Source of the DNA: Actinocatenispora thailandica
GTDB lineage: Bacteria > Actinomycetota > Actinomycetes > Mycobacteriales > Micromonosporaceae
Direction: 5' to 3'
DNA length: 64,000 nt
Assembly (NCBI RefSeq): GCF_016865425.1
Contig: NZ_AP023355.1
Location: 372,001-436,000, forward strand
Shown: piece by piece, positions 46,653-55,826 of the stretch
Layout: each line of letters starts with the position of its first letter
Position numbering within the stretch: position 1 is the first letter of the stretch
Translations under genes and position numbers: made by a program
Notes under the pieces: generated by a model
What the model saw: the letters and a program-made list of their open reading frames with translations, nothing else
The model's database searches: none
Told to the model about the DNA's origin: nothing

Positions 46653-47870
46653 TCAGGCGGCCCGGAGGGCGTCCACCAGCCGGACCCGGGCACCGGTGCG
46701 CAGCACCGCGTTGCGGTAGACCCGGCCGGCGAGCGCGACCAGCCCCACCACCAGCACCAGCGACAGCACCACCGACAGCACGATCTCCCACGGTGCGGCC
46801 ACCCCGAGCGAGATCCGCATCGGCATGATCATCGGCGAGAACAGCGGGATCAGCGACAGCACCCGGCCGGCCATCCCGTCCGGGTTCGCCGGGATCAGTG
46901 ACCAGCCGATCACCGCCGGTACCACGATCATCATGATCACCGGGGTGACGACGGCGTTGGCGTCCTCCTGCCGGGACACCAGCGCGCCGGCCGCGGCGAG
47001 CATCACCGCATACATCGCGAAGCCGATCACGTACCAGACGATCGCCCACACCGCGGCCCCGGTGAGCAGCGACGCGGGGATGCTCAGTACCCCGGTGGCC
47101 AGGCCGAGGCCGGCGCCGACCACGGCGAAGATCACCATCTGGATCAGCCCGACCACCGCGATGCCGAGCACCTTGCCGGCCATCAACTGCCAGGGCCGGA
47201 CCGTGGCCAGCAGCAACTCGACGACCCGGCTGGACTTCTCCTCGATCACGCCCTGCGCGACCGCCTGGCCGTTGATCATCAGCGACATGTAGATGAGGAT
47301 GACCGCGATGATGCCGAGCACGATCCGCTCGACCTGGTAGCCGCCGACCGGTTCGAGCCGCTGCACCGGCAGCTTCGCGGTGGCCATCGCGTGCCGCACC
47401 GCGCTCGGATCACCCTTCAGCGCGACGATCTGCTGCGTCAGCGCCTCGTGCTGCGCCAGCACGGTGAAGGTGTTGCCCAGCCCGGACGGCAGGTTCTTCT
47501 TCACCACCACCGTCGGCGCGTCGGCGGTGCCGACCAGCAGCGCGTCCAGTTTGCCGTCGGCGACCTGCCTGCGCCCGGCCCGCTCGTCGACGGTACGGAC
47601 GTCCACCTTCTGGCCGGTCGCCTTGGCGGCGTTGCCGAGCGGCGTCGCGAGTGTCGAGGTCTGGCCGGTGAGCCCGACCGTCGCGCTGGACGTGCTGTTC
47701 CCGATGAAGTTCATCAGGACCAGGTAGCCGCAGATGAACACGACGATGATGACCGTGCTGACCAGGAACGACTTGGCTCGCAACCGGGTGGCCAGCTCGC
47801 GCCGCGCGATCAGCCGCACCCCACCGATGGCGCTCAAGGCGCCCGGCCCGTCGTACTGTGGGTCGCTCAC
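46653..47870 (-). CDS. ABC-2 type permease (NatB-like)
   Basis: Membrane subunit of 405 residues. An N-terminal segment near residues 33-55 is followed by a large extracytoplasmic loop (about 60-205), then five to six helices including 'VLGIIAVILIYMSLMINGQAVAQGVIEEKSSRVVELLL', the signature of the NatB/YhaP group. GTG 47870 overlaps the ATPase stop by four bases (GTGA). With the ATPase it forms an efflux system; NatAB exports sodium in Bacillus, but the cargo here is unknown. Confidence 0.9.
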   Translation of the reverse strand: MSDPQYDGPGALSAIGGVRLIARRELATRLRAKSFLVSTVIIVVFICGYLVLMNFIGNSTSSATVGLTGQTSTLATPLGNAAKATGQKVDVRTVDERAGRRQVADGKLDALLVGTADAPTVVVKKNLPSGLGNTFTVLAQHEALTQQIVALKGDPSAVRHAMATAKLPVQRLEPVGGYQVERIVLGIIAVILIYMSLMINGQAVAQGVIEEKSSRVVELLLATVRPWQLMAGKVLGIAVVGLIQMVIFAVVGAGLGLATGVLSIPASLLTGAAVWAIVWYVIGFAMYAVMLAAAGALVSRQEDANAVVTPVIMMIVVPAVIGWSLIPANPDGMAGRVLSLIPLFSPMIMPMRISLGVAAPWEIVLSVVLSLVLVVGLVALAGRVYRNAVLRTGARVRLVDALRAA

Positions 47871-48790
47871 GATGCGGCCTCCTCGGTGGTCGGTGCGGAG
47901 ACGACGTTGCGGAACAGTTCGGTCAGCGCCGGTCGCTGCCGGGCGAACTCGTGCACCGGGCCGGTGGCCAGCGCCGCCGCGAGTACCGCCTGGTCGTCCG
48001 CGCCGGTCGCGAGCGACAGCGTGGTCCGGCCGTTGCGGTGGTCGACGACCGTCACGCCGGGCAGCCCGTCGGCCCACCCGGCCGGCGCGTCCGGGGCGAG
48101 CACCGACAGGTGGGCGGTGCCGGTGTCACGCAGCTCGTCGACCGGCCCGCAGGCCACCATCTGTCCACTTCGGACTATGCCGACCCGGTCGCAGAGCCGT
48201 TCGACCAGATCCAACTGGTGGCTGGAGAACACCACCGGGATGCCCTGCTCCGCCTTGCGCCGCAACACGTCGCTCATCACGTCGACCGCGACCGGGTCGA
48301 GCCCGGAGAACGGTTCGTCCAGCACCAGGATGCGCGGATCGTGCACCAGCGCGGCGGCCAGCTGCACCCGCTGCTGGTTGCCCAAGCTCAGCTTCTGCAC
48401 CTCGTCGCCGAACCGGCCGGCGACGCCGAGCTCCTCGGCCCACTGCCGCGCCGCTGCCTGTGCCACCGGCCGCCGCATGCCGTGCAGTTCGGCGAGGTAG
48501 GTCAGCTGCTCGCCGACCTTCATCTTCGGGTACAGCCCGCGTTCCTCCGGCATGTACCCGATGCGGCGCCGGGTCTCCGCGGTGATCGGCTCGGAGTCCC
48601 ACCGGACCTCGCCGGAGTCGGCCGCGAGCACCCCGAGCACGATGCGCATCGTGGTGGTCTTGCCGGCACCGTTGCTGCCGACGAAGCCGAACAGCTCGCC
48701 GGCCCGTACGTCGAAGGTCATGTCCTGCAAGGCAACCACGTCGCCGTAGCGCTTGGAGACCGCGTCGATCGTGAGGCGCGCGTCTGCCAC
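47867..48790 (-). CDS. ABC transporter ATP-binding protein (NatA-like)
   Basis: ATPase of 307 residues. Walker A is 'GSNGAGKTT', the Q-loop region 'RRIGYMPEERGLYPKMKVGEQL', the signature 'LSLGNQQRVQLAAAL', Walker B 'ILVLDEPFSGLD' and the H-loop 'SSHQ'. The signature reads LSLGN instead of LSGGQ, as in NatA/YhaQ relatives. The C-terminal 80 residues are the regulatory extension of this group. GTG 48790 follows GGGGGAG by six bases. It is the first gene of the ATPase-permease pair, 60 bases after the ArsR-type regulator. Confidence 0.92.
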   Translation of the reverse strand: MADARLTIDAVSKRYGDVVALQDMTFDVRAGELFGFVGSNGAGKTTTMRIVLGVLAADSGEVRWDSEPITAETRRRIGYMPEERGLYPKMKVGEQLTYLAELHGMRRPVAQAAARQWAEELGVAGRFGDEVQKLSLGNQQRVQLAAALVHDPRILVLDEPFSGLDPVAVDVMSDVLRRKAEQGIPVVFSSHQLDLVERLCDRVGIVRSGQMVACGPVDELRDTGTAHLSVLAPDAPAGWADGLPGVTVVDHRNGRTTLSLATGADDQAVLAAALATGPVHEFARQRPALTELFRNVVSAPTTEEAAS

Positions 48791-48849
48791 TGTCTGCTCC
48801 CCCTTCTGCTCCCGGTGGCCCGCGGCCACCGGATGTCTTGCGTGACCGG

Positions 48850-49176
48850 TCACGGCCGCGCGGCGGCCTCTCCGGACGGCGCGGCGTCGCCCGCGACGAT
48901 GGCGCGCAGCGCCGCCACGTGTGCCTGGTACGCGGTGCGGCCGGCGTCGGTGAGCGCCAGCCAGACCCGCTGCCGGGTGTTGCGGGTGGCCCGCCGCTGC
49001 TGCACGTACCCGGCGTCGACCAGGACCGCGACGTGCTTGCTCAGCACCGACGCGGAAACGTCCAGCTTCTCCTGCACGGTGGCGAACTCGGCCGACTGCA
49101 CCGCGTCCAGCAGCGCGCAGATGCGCAGCCGGTTCGGTGCGTGGATGGTCGGATCGAACCGGGGTTCGGTCGTCAT
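48850..49176 (-). CDS. ArsR-type winged-helix regulator (HTH_27)
   Basis: Small DNA-binding protein of 108 residues. 'PNRLRICALLDAVQSAEFATVQEKLDVSASVLSKHVAVLVDAGYVQQRR' is the helix-turn-helix and 'QRVWLALTDAGRTAYQAHVAAL' the wing and dimer helix. No metal-binding Cys is present, so it belongs to the metal-independent 'transcriptional regulator' group often paired with a small membrane protein. Its ATG overlaps the stop of that membrane protein gene (ATGA). It probably binds the repeated TTTCCA operators upstream of the operon. Confidence 0.9.
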   Translation of the reverse strand: MTTEPRFDPTIHAPNRLRICALLDAVQSAEFATVQEKLDVSASVLSKHVAVLVDAGYVQQRRATRNTRQRVWLALTDAGRTAYQAHVAALRAIVAGDAAPSGEAAARP

Positions 49177-49655
49177 GCCGCGCCGACGCAGCCGCTCTGC
49201 CGGCGGCGCGCCGCCCGGCGCATCGGCACCGCCCACAGCAGGATGGCGAGGGCGAGCACGCCGGAGCCGAAGAAGCCGATCCACCACCGGTCGTAGCTGG
49301 TCGCGAGGCCGATCGCCACCGCCATCACCAGCCCGGAGCCGAGCCCGGGGAGCACCAGGTGCCACACCTTGAGCCGCTGCAACCGGACGGTGAAACCGAC
49401 CTCGCGCATGTACCCGCGAAGCACCAGCAGGAGCAGGACCACCCAGCCGGCGAGGCCGACGACTCCGAGCACGGCGCCGAGCGCGCCGGACGGCAACAAC
49501 TGGACCGTCGGCATCACCGAGATCAGTGCCGCGATGGCGATGAAGTACCACCAGGGCGGGACGGTGCCGTCGAGCGCGCGGCGTGCCTGCTCGACCTCAC
49601 GCAGTGCGGTGGCGGCGTCGGCCGGGCTGGGGAGCGACAGGTGCTCTGTTTCCAT
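49173..49655 (-). CDS. Four-helix membrane protein paired with the regulator
   Basis: Protein of 160 residues with an N-terminal cytoplasmic helix ('ADAATALREVEQARRALDG', about 13-31) and four membrane segments at about 36-52, 57-76, 96-116 and 120-140. It resembles membrane proteins that sit beside HTH_27 regulators in actinobacteria, where the membrane partner may modulate the regulator. ATG 49655 lies inside a palindromic TTTCCATGGTGGAAA, so repressor binding would directly cover the start. First gene of a four-gene unit that continues into the ABC exporter. Confidence 0.78.
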   Translation of the reverse strand: METEHLSLPSPADAATALREVEQARRALDGTVPPWWYFIAIAALISVMPTVQLLPSGALGAVLGVVGLAGWVVLLLLVLRGYMREVGFTVRLQRLKVWHLVLPGLGSGLVMAVAIGLATSYDRWWIGFFGSGVLALAILLWAVPMRRAARRRQSGCVGAA

Positions 49656-49714
49656 GGTGGAAAGTCTCCGGGTTGGTTTCCACCTTGTCAAGTGACGAGT
49701 TTCCACCCTGGAAA
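49649..49714 (-). promoter_or_regulatory. Triple TTTCCA operator over promoter and start codon
   Basis: TTTCCA-TGG-TGGAAA (49649-49663) and TTTCCA-CCC-TGGAAA (49700-49714) are perfect inverted repeats. A half site TTTCCA lies between them (49677-49682). On the reverse strand a -35 TTGACA (49686-49691) sits among them. This arrangement should allow tight autorepression by the ArsR-type regulator. Confidence 0.7.
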
Positions 49715-49819
49715 AGCATGCGGTCGGGTGGCCTGGCCCCACTGGCACCCAGGTGTGACGAGGCGTGTCGTACCTGGGCGGCACGACGGGGTCGCCCCGG
49801 CCCGCCTACCGTCGGCGTG

Positions 49820-51132
49820 GTGCGGGACGAACGGGTTGCGGGAACGTGGCGACAGGTGACGGGCGCCGGGTGGCGTGGCCTGCGGCAGCTGTTGTACGGG
49901 GCGGACACCCCGATCCGCTGGCCCGGCGGCCGCCGGCGCTGGCTCAGGTGGGCGGCCCGGATCGCCGTGCTGGTGGCCACCGCCGTGCTCTACCCGGTGA
50001 CGATGATCACCACCCTGAACGGCCATCCGGGCGAGCACAGCACGATCGTGCTGGTGCTCGCCGTGGTGCAGCTGCTCCCGCTGGTACTCGCGCTGCGCTA
50101 CCCGCTGATGGGGTGGCGGATCGGGCTGCTCGCGGCGCTGCTCGCACCGGCGGTCCGGTCCGCCCCGCACTGGGGCTCCTGGCCGTGGGAACCGGCCCAG
50201 ATCCCGATCCTCGCGGTCGCGTTCGTACTGGCCGGGCTGCGGTACCGGCGGGCGGTGCTGTGGTGGATGTGGGCGCTGATGGCCGGCGTACTGCTGGTCC
50301 ACGTCGACGCCGGCAACGCGCCCGGCGGCCTGGCCGCGCTGACCGTCGGTACGGTCCTGGTCGACCTGATCGGATCCCGGCTGCGGGCCCAGCGGGCGCT
50401 GGTCGCCGAGACCGGGCGCACCGAGCTGGAGAAGGCGCGCCGGGCCGCGCTGGAGGAACGCACCCGGATCGCCCGGGAACTGCACGACGTGGTGGCGCAC
50501 CACATGTCGCTGATCGTGGTGCAGGCGCAGACCGCGCCGTACCGGCGGGACGACATCTCGCCCGGCGCCGCCGAGGAACTCGACTCCATCGGCGCCCAGG
50601 CGCCCAGGCGCGCAGCGCGCTGGTCGAGCTGCGCCGGCTGCTCGGCGTGCTGCGCAGCGACGAGAGCGCCCTGCGGGCGCCGCAGCCCGGACTGTCCGAT
50701 GTGGACGAACTGGTGGCCGGCAGCCGGCGCGCCGGGGTGCGGCTGACCTACCACGTCACCGGCACCGAGCAGGACGTGCCGGGCGCGGTGCAGGTCTGCG
50801 CGTACCGGCTGGTGCAGGAGGCGCTGTCGAACGCGACCCGGCACGCCGCCGGTGGCCCGGTCGACGTCACGGTCGAGGTGACGCCGGACCGGGTCGGGTT
50901 GCGGGTGCACAACGGGCCGGGCACCGACCGTGGCCCCGCCGTTCGTCGCGCCGGCGGCTCCGGGCACGGCCTGGTCGGGATGCGCGAACGGGTCGCGCTG
51001 CTCGGTGGTGAGCTGCACCTCGGGCCGGACCCGGACGGCGGGTTCACCGTCGCCGCCGACCTGCCGGTCGCCGTGCCGGCGCCGGCCGGGGTCGGTCCGG
51101 AGTATGACGCGGGATCCGGCTCCACGGGGTGA
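49820..51132 (+). pseudogene. NarL-type sensor histidine kinase, frameshifted by an 8-base duplication
   Basis: The first part reads in one frame to about 50606: four or five membrane segments, then the HisKA_3 box 'RIARELHDVVAHHMSLIVVQ' (phospho-acceptor His). The rest ('LVELRRLLGVLRSD' ... 'GHGLVGMRERVALLGGELHLGP') continues in another frame to 51132 as the ATPase domain. The cause is visible: GGCGCCCA occurs twice in tandem (50591-50606). Removing one copy restores one open frame. As it stands, the first frame ends at 50746 without the ATPase domain. No response regulator is adjacent, so it may be a decaying orphan. GTG 49820 follows a TACCGT -10 by seven bases. Confidence 0.85.
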
Positions 51133-51234
51133 CGTCCCGGGGCCGGCCCCGGCCCTAACTTTCGCCGCAGTGACGACGGGTGGGTGCGACGCCAGGCTGG
51201 CGATCGCCCGCCACCCGGGGCGAAGGGACGGGCG

Positions 51235-52317
51235 ATGCGACCTCGACGGGGACGGCTGGCGCTGGCGTTGCTCAGCGCGGTGCTGCTCGCGGCACCGGCG
51301 GCGAACGCGGTACTGGACGGGCCGGCGACGCCGGCCGCGGCGGCGGCACCGTCCGGTACCGCGGCGTGGCGGGCGGATCCGCGGCGGCTGCCCGACCCGG
51401 TGACCGCGACGCCGGCAGCGGTGCATGCGGCGCTGGCGGGCGCGCCCGGCTCCCTCGCGACCCGGTATCCGGAGGTGGTCGGCGAGCTGGACGGGGCGCC
51501 GGTCGCGCTGCGGTACCGGGCGAACCGGGCGGCGATGGCCGCGACCGGCGCGCCCTACGCGGGCTGGCGGGGACGCTACCTGCTGTTCGATCCGCGCGGG
51601 GACGGCCGGGTCGCGCAGGTGTTCGGTGACCTGTCCACCGCGGATCGGATCGCCGTGCTGGTACCGGGCGTCGACGACCGGCTGGCCAACTTCCACCGGG
51701 GTCTCGGCGGCAAGGCGTACCGGTCGCCGGCGGTGCAGGCGGCGAACCTGTACCGGGCCGCGGGCGGCCGGATCGCGGTGGTCGCCTGGCTCGGGTACCA
51801 GACGCCGCACGGGGTCGGCATCGACGCGGCGCGGGAACGGTTGGCCGCGACCGGTGCGGTGGCGCTGCGCCGGTTCGTCGCCGGGCTGACCGCGCTGCGC
51901 CCCAGCGCGACGATCGCGCTGCTCGGGCACAGCTACGGGTCGACCGTCATCGGCCTCGCCGCGCGGTACCTGCCGGGGCAGGTCACCGACATCGCGGTGT
52001 TCGGCAGCCCGGGGATGGGCGTCGGTACCGCCAAGGCGTTGCATTCCACCGCCCGGGTCTGGGCCGGGCAGTCCCGGCACGACTGGATCCGGTACGTGCC
52101 CGGGCTGCGGCTGTTCGGCTTCGGGCACGGCCGCAAGCCGGCGGACCCGGCGTTCGGCGCCCGGGTCTTCCCGACCGCCGACGTCAGCGACCACGACCAC
52201 TACCTCGCCCCGGGCACCGAATCGCTGGATGCGTTGGCGCGCATCGCCAGCGGCATCGGCTCGCCGGGTCGCGTGCAGCTCGCGGCGGCGGCCGGCCGGA
52301 CGGGGGGTGCGGCATGA
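51235..52317 (+). CDS. Secreted alpha/beta hydrolase (DUF1023 family)
   Basis: Hydrolase of 360 residues with an N-terminal signal (about 1-26). The core has 'IAVLVPGVDDRLANF' as oxyanion strand, the nucleophile Ser in 'LLGHSYGSTVIG' (about residue 228), the acid probably in 'WAGQSRHDWIRYVPG', and the His in 'DVSDHDHYLAPG'. DUF1023 proteins are actinobacterial lipase/esterase-like enzymes. ATG 51235 follows AAGGGA. Its stop overlaps the acyltransferase start (ATGA), suggesting a joint role at the envelope. Confidence 0.87.
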   Translation: MRPRRGRLALALLSAVLLAAPAANAVLDGPATPAAAAAPSGTAAWRADPRRLPDPVTATPAAVHAALAGAPGSLATRYPEVVGELDGAPVALRYRANRAAMAATGAPYAGWRGRYLLFDPRGDGRVAQVFGDLSTADRIAVLVPGVDDRLANFHRGLGGKAYRSPAVQAANLYRAAGGRIAVVAWLGYQTPHGVGIDAARERLAATGAVALRRFVAGLTALRPSATIALLGHSYGSTVIGLAARYLPGQVTDIAVFGSPGMGVGTAKALHSTARVWAGQSRHDWIRYVPGLRLFGFGHGRKPADPAFGARVFPTADVSDHDHYLAPGTESLDALARIASGIGSPGRVQLAAAAGRTGGAA

Positions 52318-53516
52318 GTACCACCGAGCTGCCCAGGGCGGCGACCGGGGCCGGCCCGGTACCGGGCTCGGAAACTGCTGGTACGAGGGCGAAGTGGCGC
52401 GGTTGGGCGGGTCGGCTCGAGGCGGCGACGCCGGCGCACCGGGACCGGACGGTCGATGCGTTGCGGGCGCTCGCGATGCTCGGCGTGGTCCTCGGGCACT
52501 GGCTGGTGTCCGCACTGGTCGCCGACCCGGCCCGGCCCGGCGTGCTGACCAACCACAGCCCGCTGTCCGGGTGGCCGGCGGCCGCGCCGGTCAGCTGGCT
52601 GCTGCAGCTGCTCGGGCCGTTCTTCTTCGCCGGTGGCTACGCGGCGGCCCGGGGCAGTCGCGGCCGGGCGGCGCTGCCGTGGCTGGCCGGCCGGTTGCGC
52701 CGGTTGGTACTGCCGGTGCTGGCGCTCGCTGCCGTGTTCGTCCCGGTGGCGGCGGTGCTGCCGGCCGCCGGGGTACCCGGGCCGACCCGCCAGGTGGTCT
52801 GGTCGCTGGTGTCGCACCCGCTCTGGTTCCTGCTGGTCTACCTGCTGCTCACCGCGCTCACGCCGGTACTGCGCCGCCTGACCATCCAATGTGGACTGTG
52901 GTGGCTGCTGCCGCTGGTGGGCCTGGTCGGCCTGATCGACACCATGCGGCCGGGCGGGCTGCCGGGCTGGCTCACGATCACCGTGGTGCCGGTGGGCTGG
53001 GCGGTGCCGTACACGCTGGGCATCGCGCTGGCCGAGCGGAAGCTCACCGACCGGGCCGGTGCGGTGCTGCTGCCGGCCGGCGTGCTCGCCGGTGCCGCCC
53101 TGATCGCCGCGGGGTACCCGGCGAGCGCGGTGGGCGTACCCGGCGACGGTTGGTCGAACCTGGACCCACCGTCGCTGTTCACGCTGGCGCTGGCCGCCGC
53201 GCAGCTCGGCCTGTTCCTGGTGCTGCGCCGGCGGCTGGCCCGGCTGCTGCGGCGACCGGCGGTGTGGGCGCCGATCGCGGTGCTCAACCTGGCCGCGATG
53301 ACGATCTTCTGCTGGCACCAGAGCGCGCTGCTCGCGGTCAGCTTCGCCGGGCTGCCGTTCGGCCCGGTACCGGGGCTGCTGAGCCCGGTCGGTGCCGACT
53401 GGTTCGCCCTCCGGCTGCTCTGGCTGCCCGCGTTCGCGGCCGTACTGGTCGGCTGCTGCCTGGTCTTCCACCGCGTCGAGACGCTCGGTGCCCGGCGCCC
53501 GGCGGTGAGCCGCTGA
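52314..53516 (+). CDS. Acyltransferase family 3 membrane protein
   Basis: Integral membrane acyltransferase of 400 residues with about ten helices. The N-terminal 'RDRTVDALRALAMLGVVLGHWL' (about residues 43-64) matches the family's opening motif with the conserved Arg and His; 'GPFFFAGGYAAARG' follows. Such enzymes move acyl groups onto sugars or lipids outside the membrane. It overlaps the hydrolase gene by four bases, so the pair may add and remove acyl groups on the same envelope component. That pairing is inference. Confidence 0.88.
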   Translation: MSTTELPRAATGAGPVPGSETAGTRAKWRGWAGRLEAATPAHRDRTVDALRALAMLGVVLGHWLVSALVADPARPGVLTNHSPLSGWPAAAPVSWLLQLLGPFFFAGGYAAARGSRGRAALPWLAGRLRRLVLPVLALAAVFVPVAAVLPAAGVPGPTRQVVWSLVSHPLWFLLVYLLLTALTPVLRRLTIQCGLWWLLPLVGLVGLIDTMRPGGLPGWLTITVVPVGWAVPYTLGIALAERKLTDRAGAVLLPAGVLAGAALIAAGYPASAVGVPGDGWSNLDPPSLFTLALAAAQLGLFLVLRRRLARLLRRPAVWAPIAVLNLAAMTIFCWHQSALLAVSFAGLPFGPVPGLLSPVGADWFALRLLWLPAFAAVLVGCCLVFHRVETLGARRPAVSR

Positions 53517-53576
53517 CCGGCCGGTACCCGGGTGTGCCAGGACCGCGGGTTCGGGCCAGCATTCGCGATGATCATG

Positions 53577-53589
53577 TCACAATCTGTGA
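53577..53589 (+). promoter_or_regulatory. Palindrome upstream of the MMPL gene
   Basis: TCACA-ATC-TGTGA is a perfect 13-base palindrome 30 bases before the ATG. TGTCA and TGACA (53576-53580, 53594-53598) form a wider dyad around it. TetR-type regulators often control MMPL exporters, but none is encoded nearby. Confidence 0.4.
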
Positions 53590-53618
53590 GTGCTGACACA
53601 CTGGCGGTTCTGCCGGCC

Positions 53619-55826
53619 ATGACGGATCCTCGGCACCCCGGCTCGGTGATGGCGCGCGTGGGCCGGTTCTGCGCGCGGCATGGCTGGTGGGTCGCCGCCG
53701 CCTGGCTGGTGCTGCTGGTCGGTGCCACGGTCGGCAACCGGCTGGCCGGCGGCACGTACTCCGACGACTTCCAGATCCCGAACTCACCGGCCCAGCAGGG
53801 CGCGAACCTGCTCCAGGCGCACGACGCGGCGGCCGGCGGCCAGTCCGGCCAGCTGGTGTTCACCGTCGGGCACGGCACCGTCGCCGATCACCGGTCCCAG
53901 GTCGAGACCGCCACGCACGACGTCGGCGCGCTGTCCCACGTGCTGTCCGCGAGCGATCCGCTCTCGTCCGGCACGACGTCGAAGGACGGCCGGACCGCCT
54001 ACTCCACGGTCCATTTCGACGTGAACCCGTCGACGCTCGGCAGCTCGTACGTCGACTCGGTCGACCGGGCGGTGTCGGGTGCCCGCGCCGCCGGGGTGCA
54101 CGTCGACTACGGCGGGGTGCTCGGCCAGGCCGCCCGGCCCAAGGCGAACGATGCGCTCTCCGAAGCCATCGGCATGGGCGTGGCGGTGGTCGTGCTGCTG
54201 CTCGGCTTCGGCAGCGTCTACGCGGCGGGGCTGCCCATCCTGTCCGCGCTGGCCGGCGTCGGTACCGGGATCGGGGTGCTGGGGCTGGTCGCCGCCACGA
54301 CCACCTTCGCGTCGGTGTCGCCGACGCTCGCCGTGATGATCGGGTTGGGTGTCGGCATCGACTACGCGCTGTTCCTGACCACCCGTTACCGGCAGTACGT
54401 GATGGACGGGATGGATCCGGTCGAGGCCGTCGGCCGGACCTCGGCGCACAGCGGACGTTCGGTGCTGGTCGCGGCGGTGACCGTGATCATCGCGATGATC
54501 GGGCTGTACGCCTCCGGCATCGGCTTCATCGGCAAGCTCGGGTTGGCCGCCGCGATCGCCGTCGCGGTCGCCGCGCTGGCCGCCATCACGCTGGTACCGG
54601 CCCTGCTCGGGCTGGCCGGCCGGCGCATCGACCGGCTGTGGGTGCGCCGGCCGGTCGCCGAGTCCGGGGCGGGCGGCGCGGCGACCGGCTGGCACCGCTA
54701 CGCCCGGCGGGTCAGCCGGCACCCGTGGCGCTTCCTGGGCGCCGGGCTGGCCGTCCTCGTCGTCCTCGCCATCCCGATGTTCTCGATGACCCTCGGCCAC
54801 GTCGACGCCGGCGCCGACCCGACCTCCTACACCGACCGGCGGGCGTACGACGCGATCAGCGACGCCTTCGGCCCCGGCGCCAACGGCCCGCTGACCGTCG
54901 TCGTGCAGCCGGCGGCCGGGAAGTCCGCCTCCTCGCTCGCCACCCCGGTCGGCGACGCGTTGCACAAGACCGCCGGTGTGGCGTCGGTGTCGTCGCCGAC
55001 GACCACCCCGGACGGGGCCCTGCTGGTGACCACCGTGGTACCGACCACCGGGCCGCAGGACGCTGCCACCGACCAGCTGTTGCACCATCTCACCGACGAC
55101 GTCCTGCCGTCCGCGCTGCAGGGCACCGGCGCGCAGTCCTCCATCACCGGCACGCTGCCGGCCAACCTGGACTTCCGCGACCAGGTGTCCGCCCAGCTAC
55201 CGGTGATCATCGGGGTGGTGATCGGCGCCGCCTTCCTGCTGCTGACGAGCAGCTTCCGCAGCCCCGTCCTGGCGCTCAAGGCGGCCGTGCTGAACCTGTT
55301 CTCGATCGGCGCCGCGTACGGCGTGATCGTGGCCGTGTTCCAGTGGGGCTGGGGCGGAGCGCTGCTGGGCGTGGCGGAGAAGGTGCCGATCGAGTCGTAC
55401 GTACCGATGATGATGTTCGCCATCGTGTTCGGCCTGTCGATGGACTACGAGGTGTTCCTGCTCTCGCACATCCGGGAACGCTGGCTGGCGACCGGCGACA
55501 ACCGCCGCAGCGTCGCCGAGGGGCTCGCCGCGACCGCCCGGGTGATCAGCTGCGCCGCGCTGATCATGACCAGCGTGTTCCTGGCGTTCCTGCTCTCCAG
55601 CAACGTGGTGGTCAAGATGCTGGCGCTGGGCCTCGGCGTCAGCGTGCTCATCGACGCGACCCTGATCCGCCTGGTCGTGGTACCGGCCACGATGTTCCTG
55701 TTCGGTCCGGCCAACTGGTGGCTGCCCCGCTGGCTCGACCGGCTGCTGCCGAACATCGAGGCGGAGCCGGCGCCGGAACCGCCGGAGGCCCTGCCCGGTG
55801 GCGAGCCGGCGCCGGAGTCCGCGTGA
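53619..55826 (+). CDS. MMPL-family (RND) lipid/drug exporter
   Basis: Exporter of 735 residues with two halves of one plus five helices and two large extracytoplasmic loops (about 40-180 and 410-530). 'GLGVGIDYALFLTTRYR' and its second-half counterpart 'GLSMDYEVFLLSHIRE' carry the paired Asp-Tyr proton relay of MMPL proteins. ATG 53619 is chosen; ATG 53649 is also plausible. Relatives export lipids or glycolipids of the envelope. The last codons lie inside a 41-base tandem repeat, so the C-terminal 'PGGEPAPESA' is repeat-encoded. Confidence 0.93.
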   Translation: MTDPRHPGSVMARVGRFCARHGWWVAAAWLVLLVGATVGNRLAGGTYSDDFQIPNSPAQQGANLLQAHDAAAGGQSGQLVFTVGHGTVADHRSQVETATHDVGALSHVLSASDPLSSGTTSKDGRTAYSTVHFDVNPSTLGSSYVDSVDRAVSGARAAGVHVDYGGVLGQAARPKANDALSEAIGMGVAVVVLLLGFGSVYAAGLPILSALAGVGTGIGVLGLVAATTTFASVSPTLAVMIGLGVGIDYALFLTTRYRQYVMDGMDPVEAVGRTSAHSGRSVLVAAVTVIIAMIGLYASGIGFIGKLGLAAAIAVAVAALAAITLVPALLGLAGRRIDRLWVRRPVAESGAGGAATGWHRYARRVSRHPWRFLGAGLAVLVVLAIPMFSMTLGHVDAGADPTSYTDRRAYDAISDAFGPGANGPLTVVVQPAAGKSASSLATPVGDALHKTAGVASVSSPTTTPDGALLVTTVVPTTGPQDAATDQLLHHLTDDVLPSALQGTGAQSSITGTLPANLDFRDQVSAQLPVIIGVVIGAAFLLLTSSFRSPVLALKAAVLNLFSIGAAYGVIVAVFQWGWGGALLGVAEKVPIESYVPMMMFAIVFGLSMDYEVFLLSHIRERWLATGDNRRSVAEGLAATARVISCAALIMTSVFLAFLLSSNVVVKMLALGLGVSVLIDATLIRLVVVPATMFLFGPANWWLPRWLDRLLPNIEAEPAPEPPEALPGGEPAPESA

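Noticed and set aside
51235-53516. Hydrolase plus acyltransferase considered as a biosynthetic gene cluster
   Set aside because: No synthase, carrier protein or tailoring genes accompany them; the pair alone does not support a pathway.
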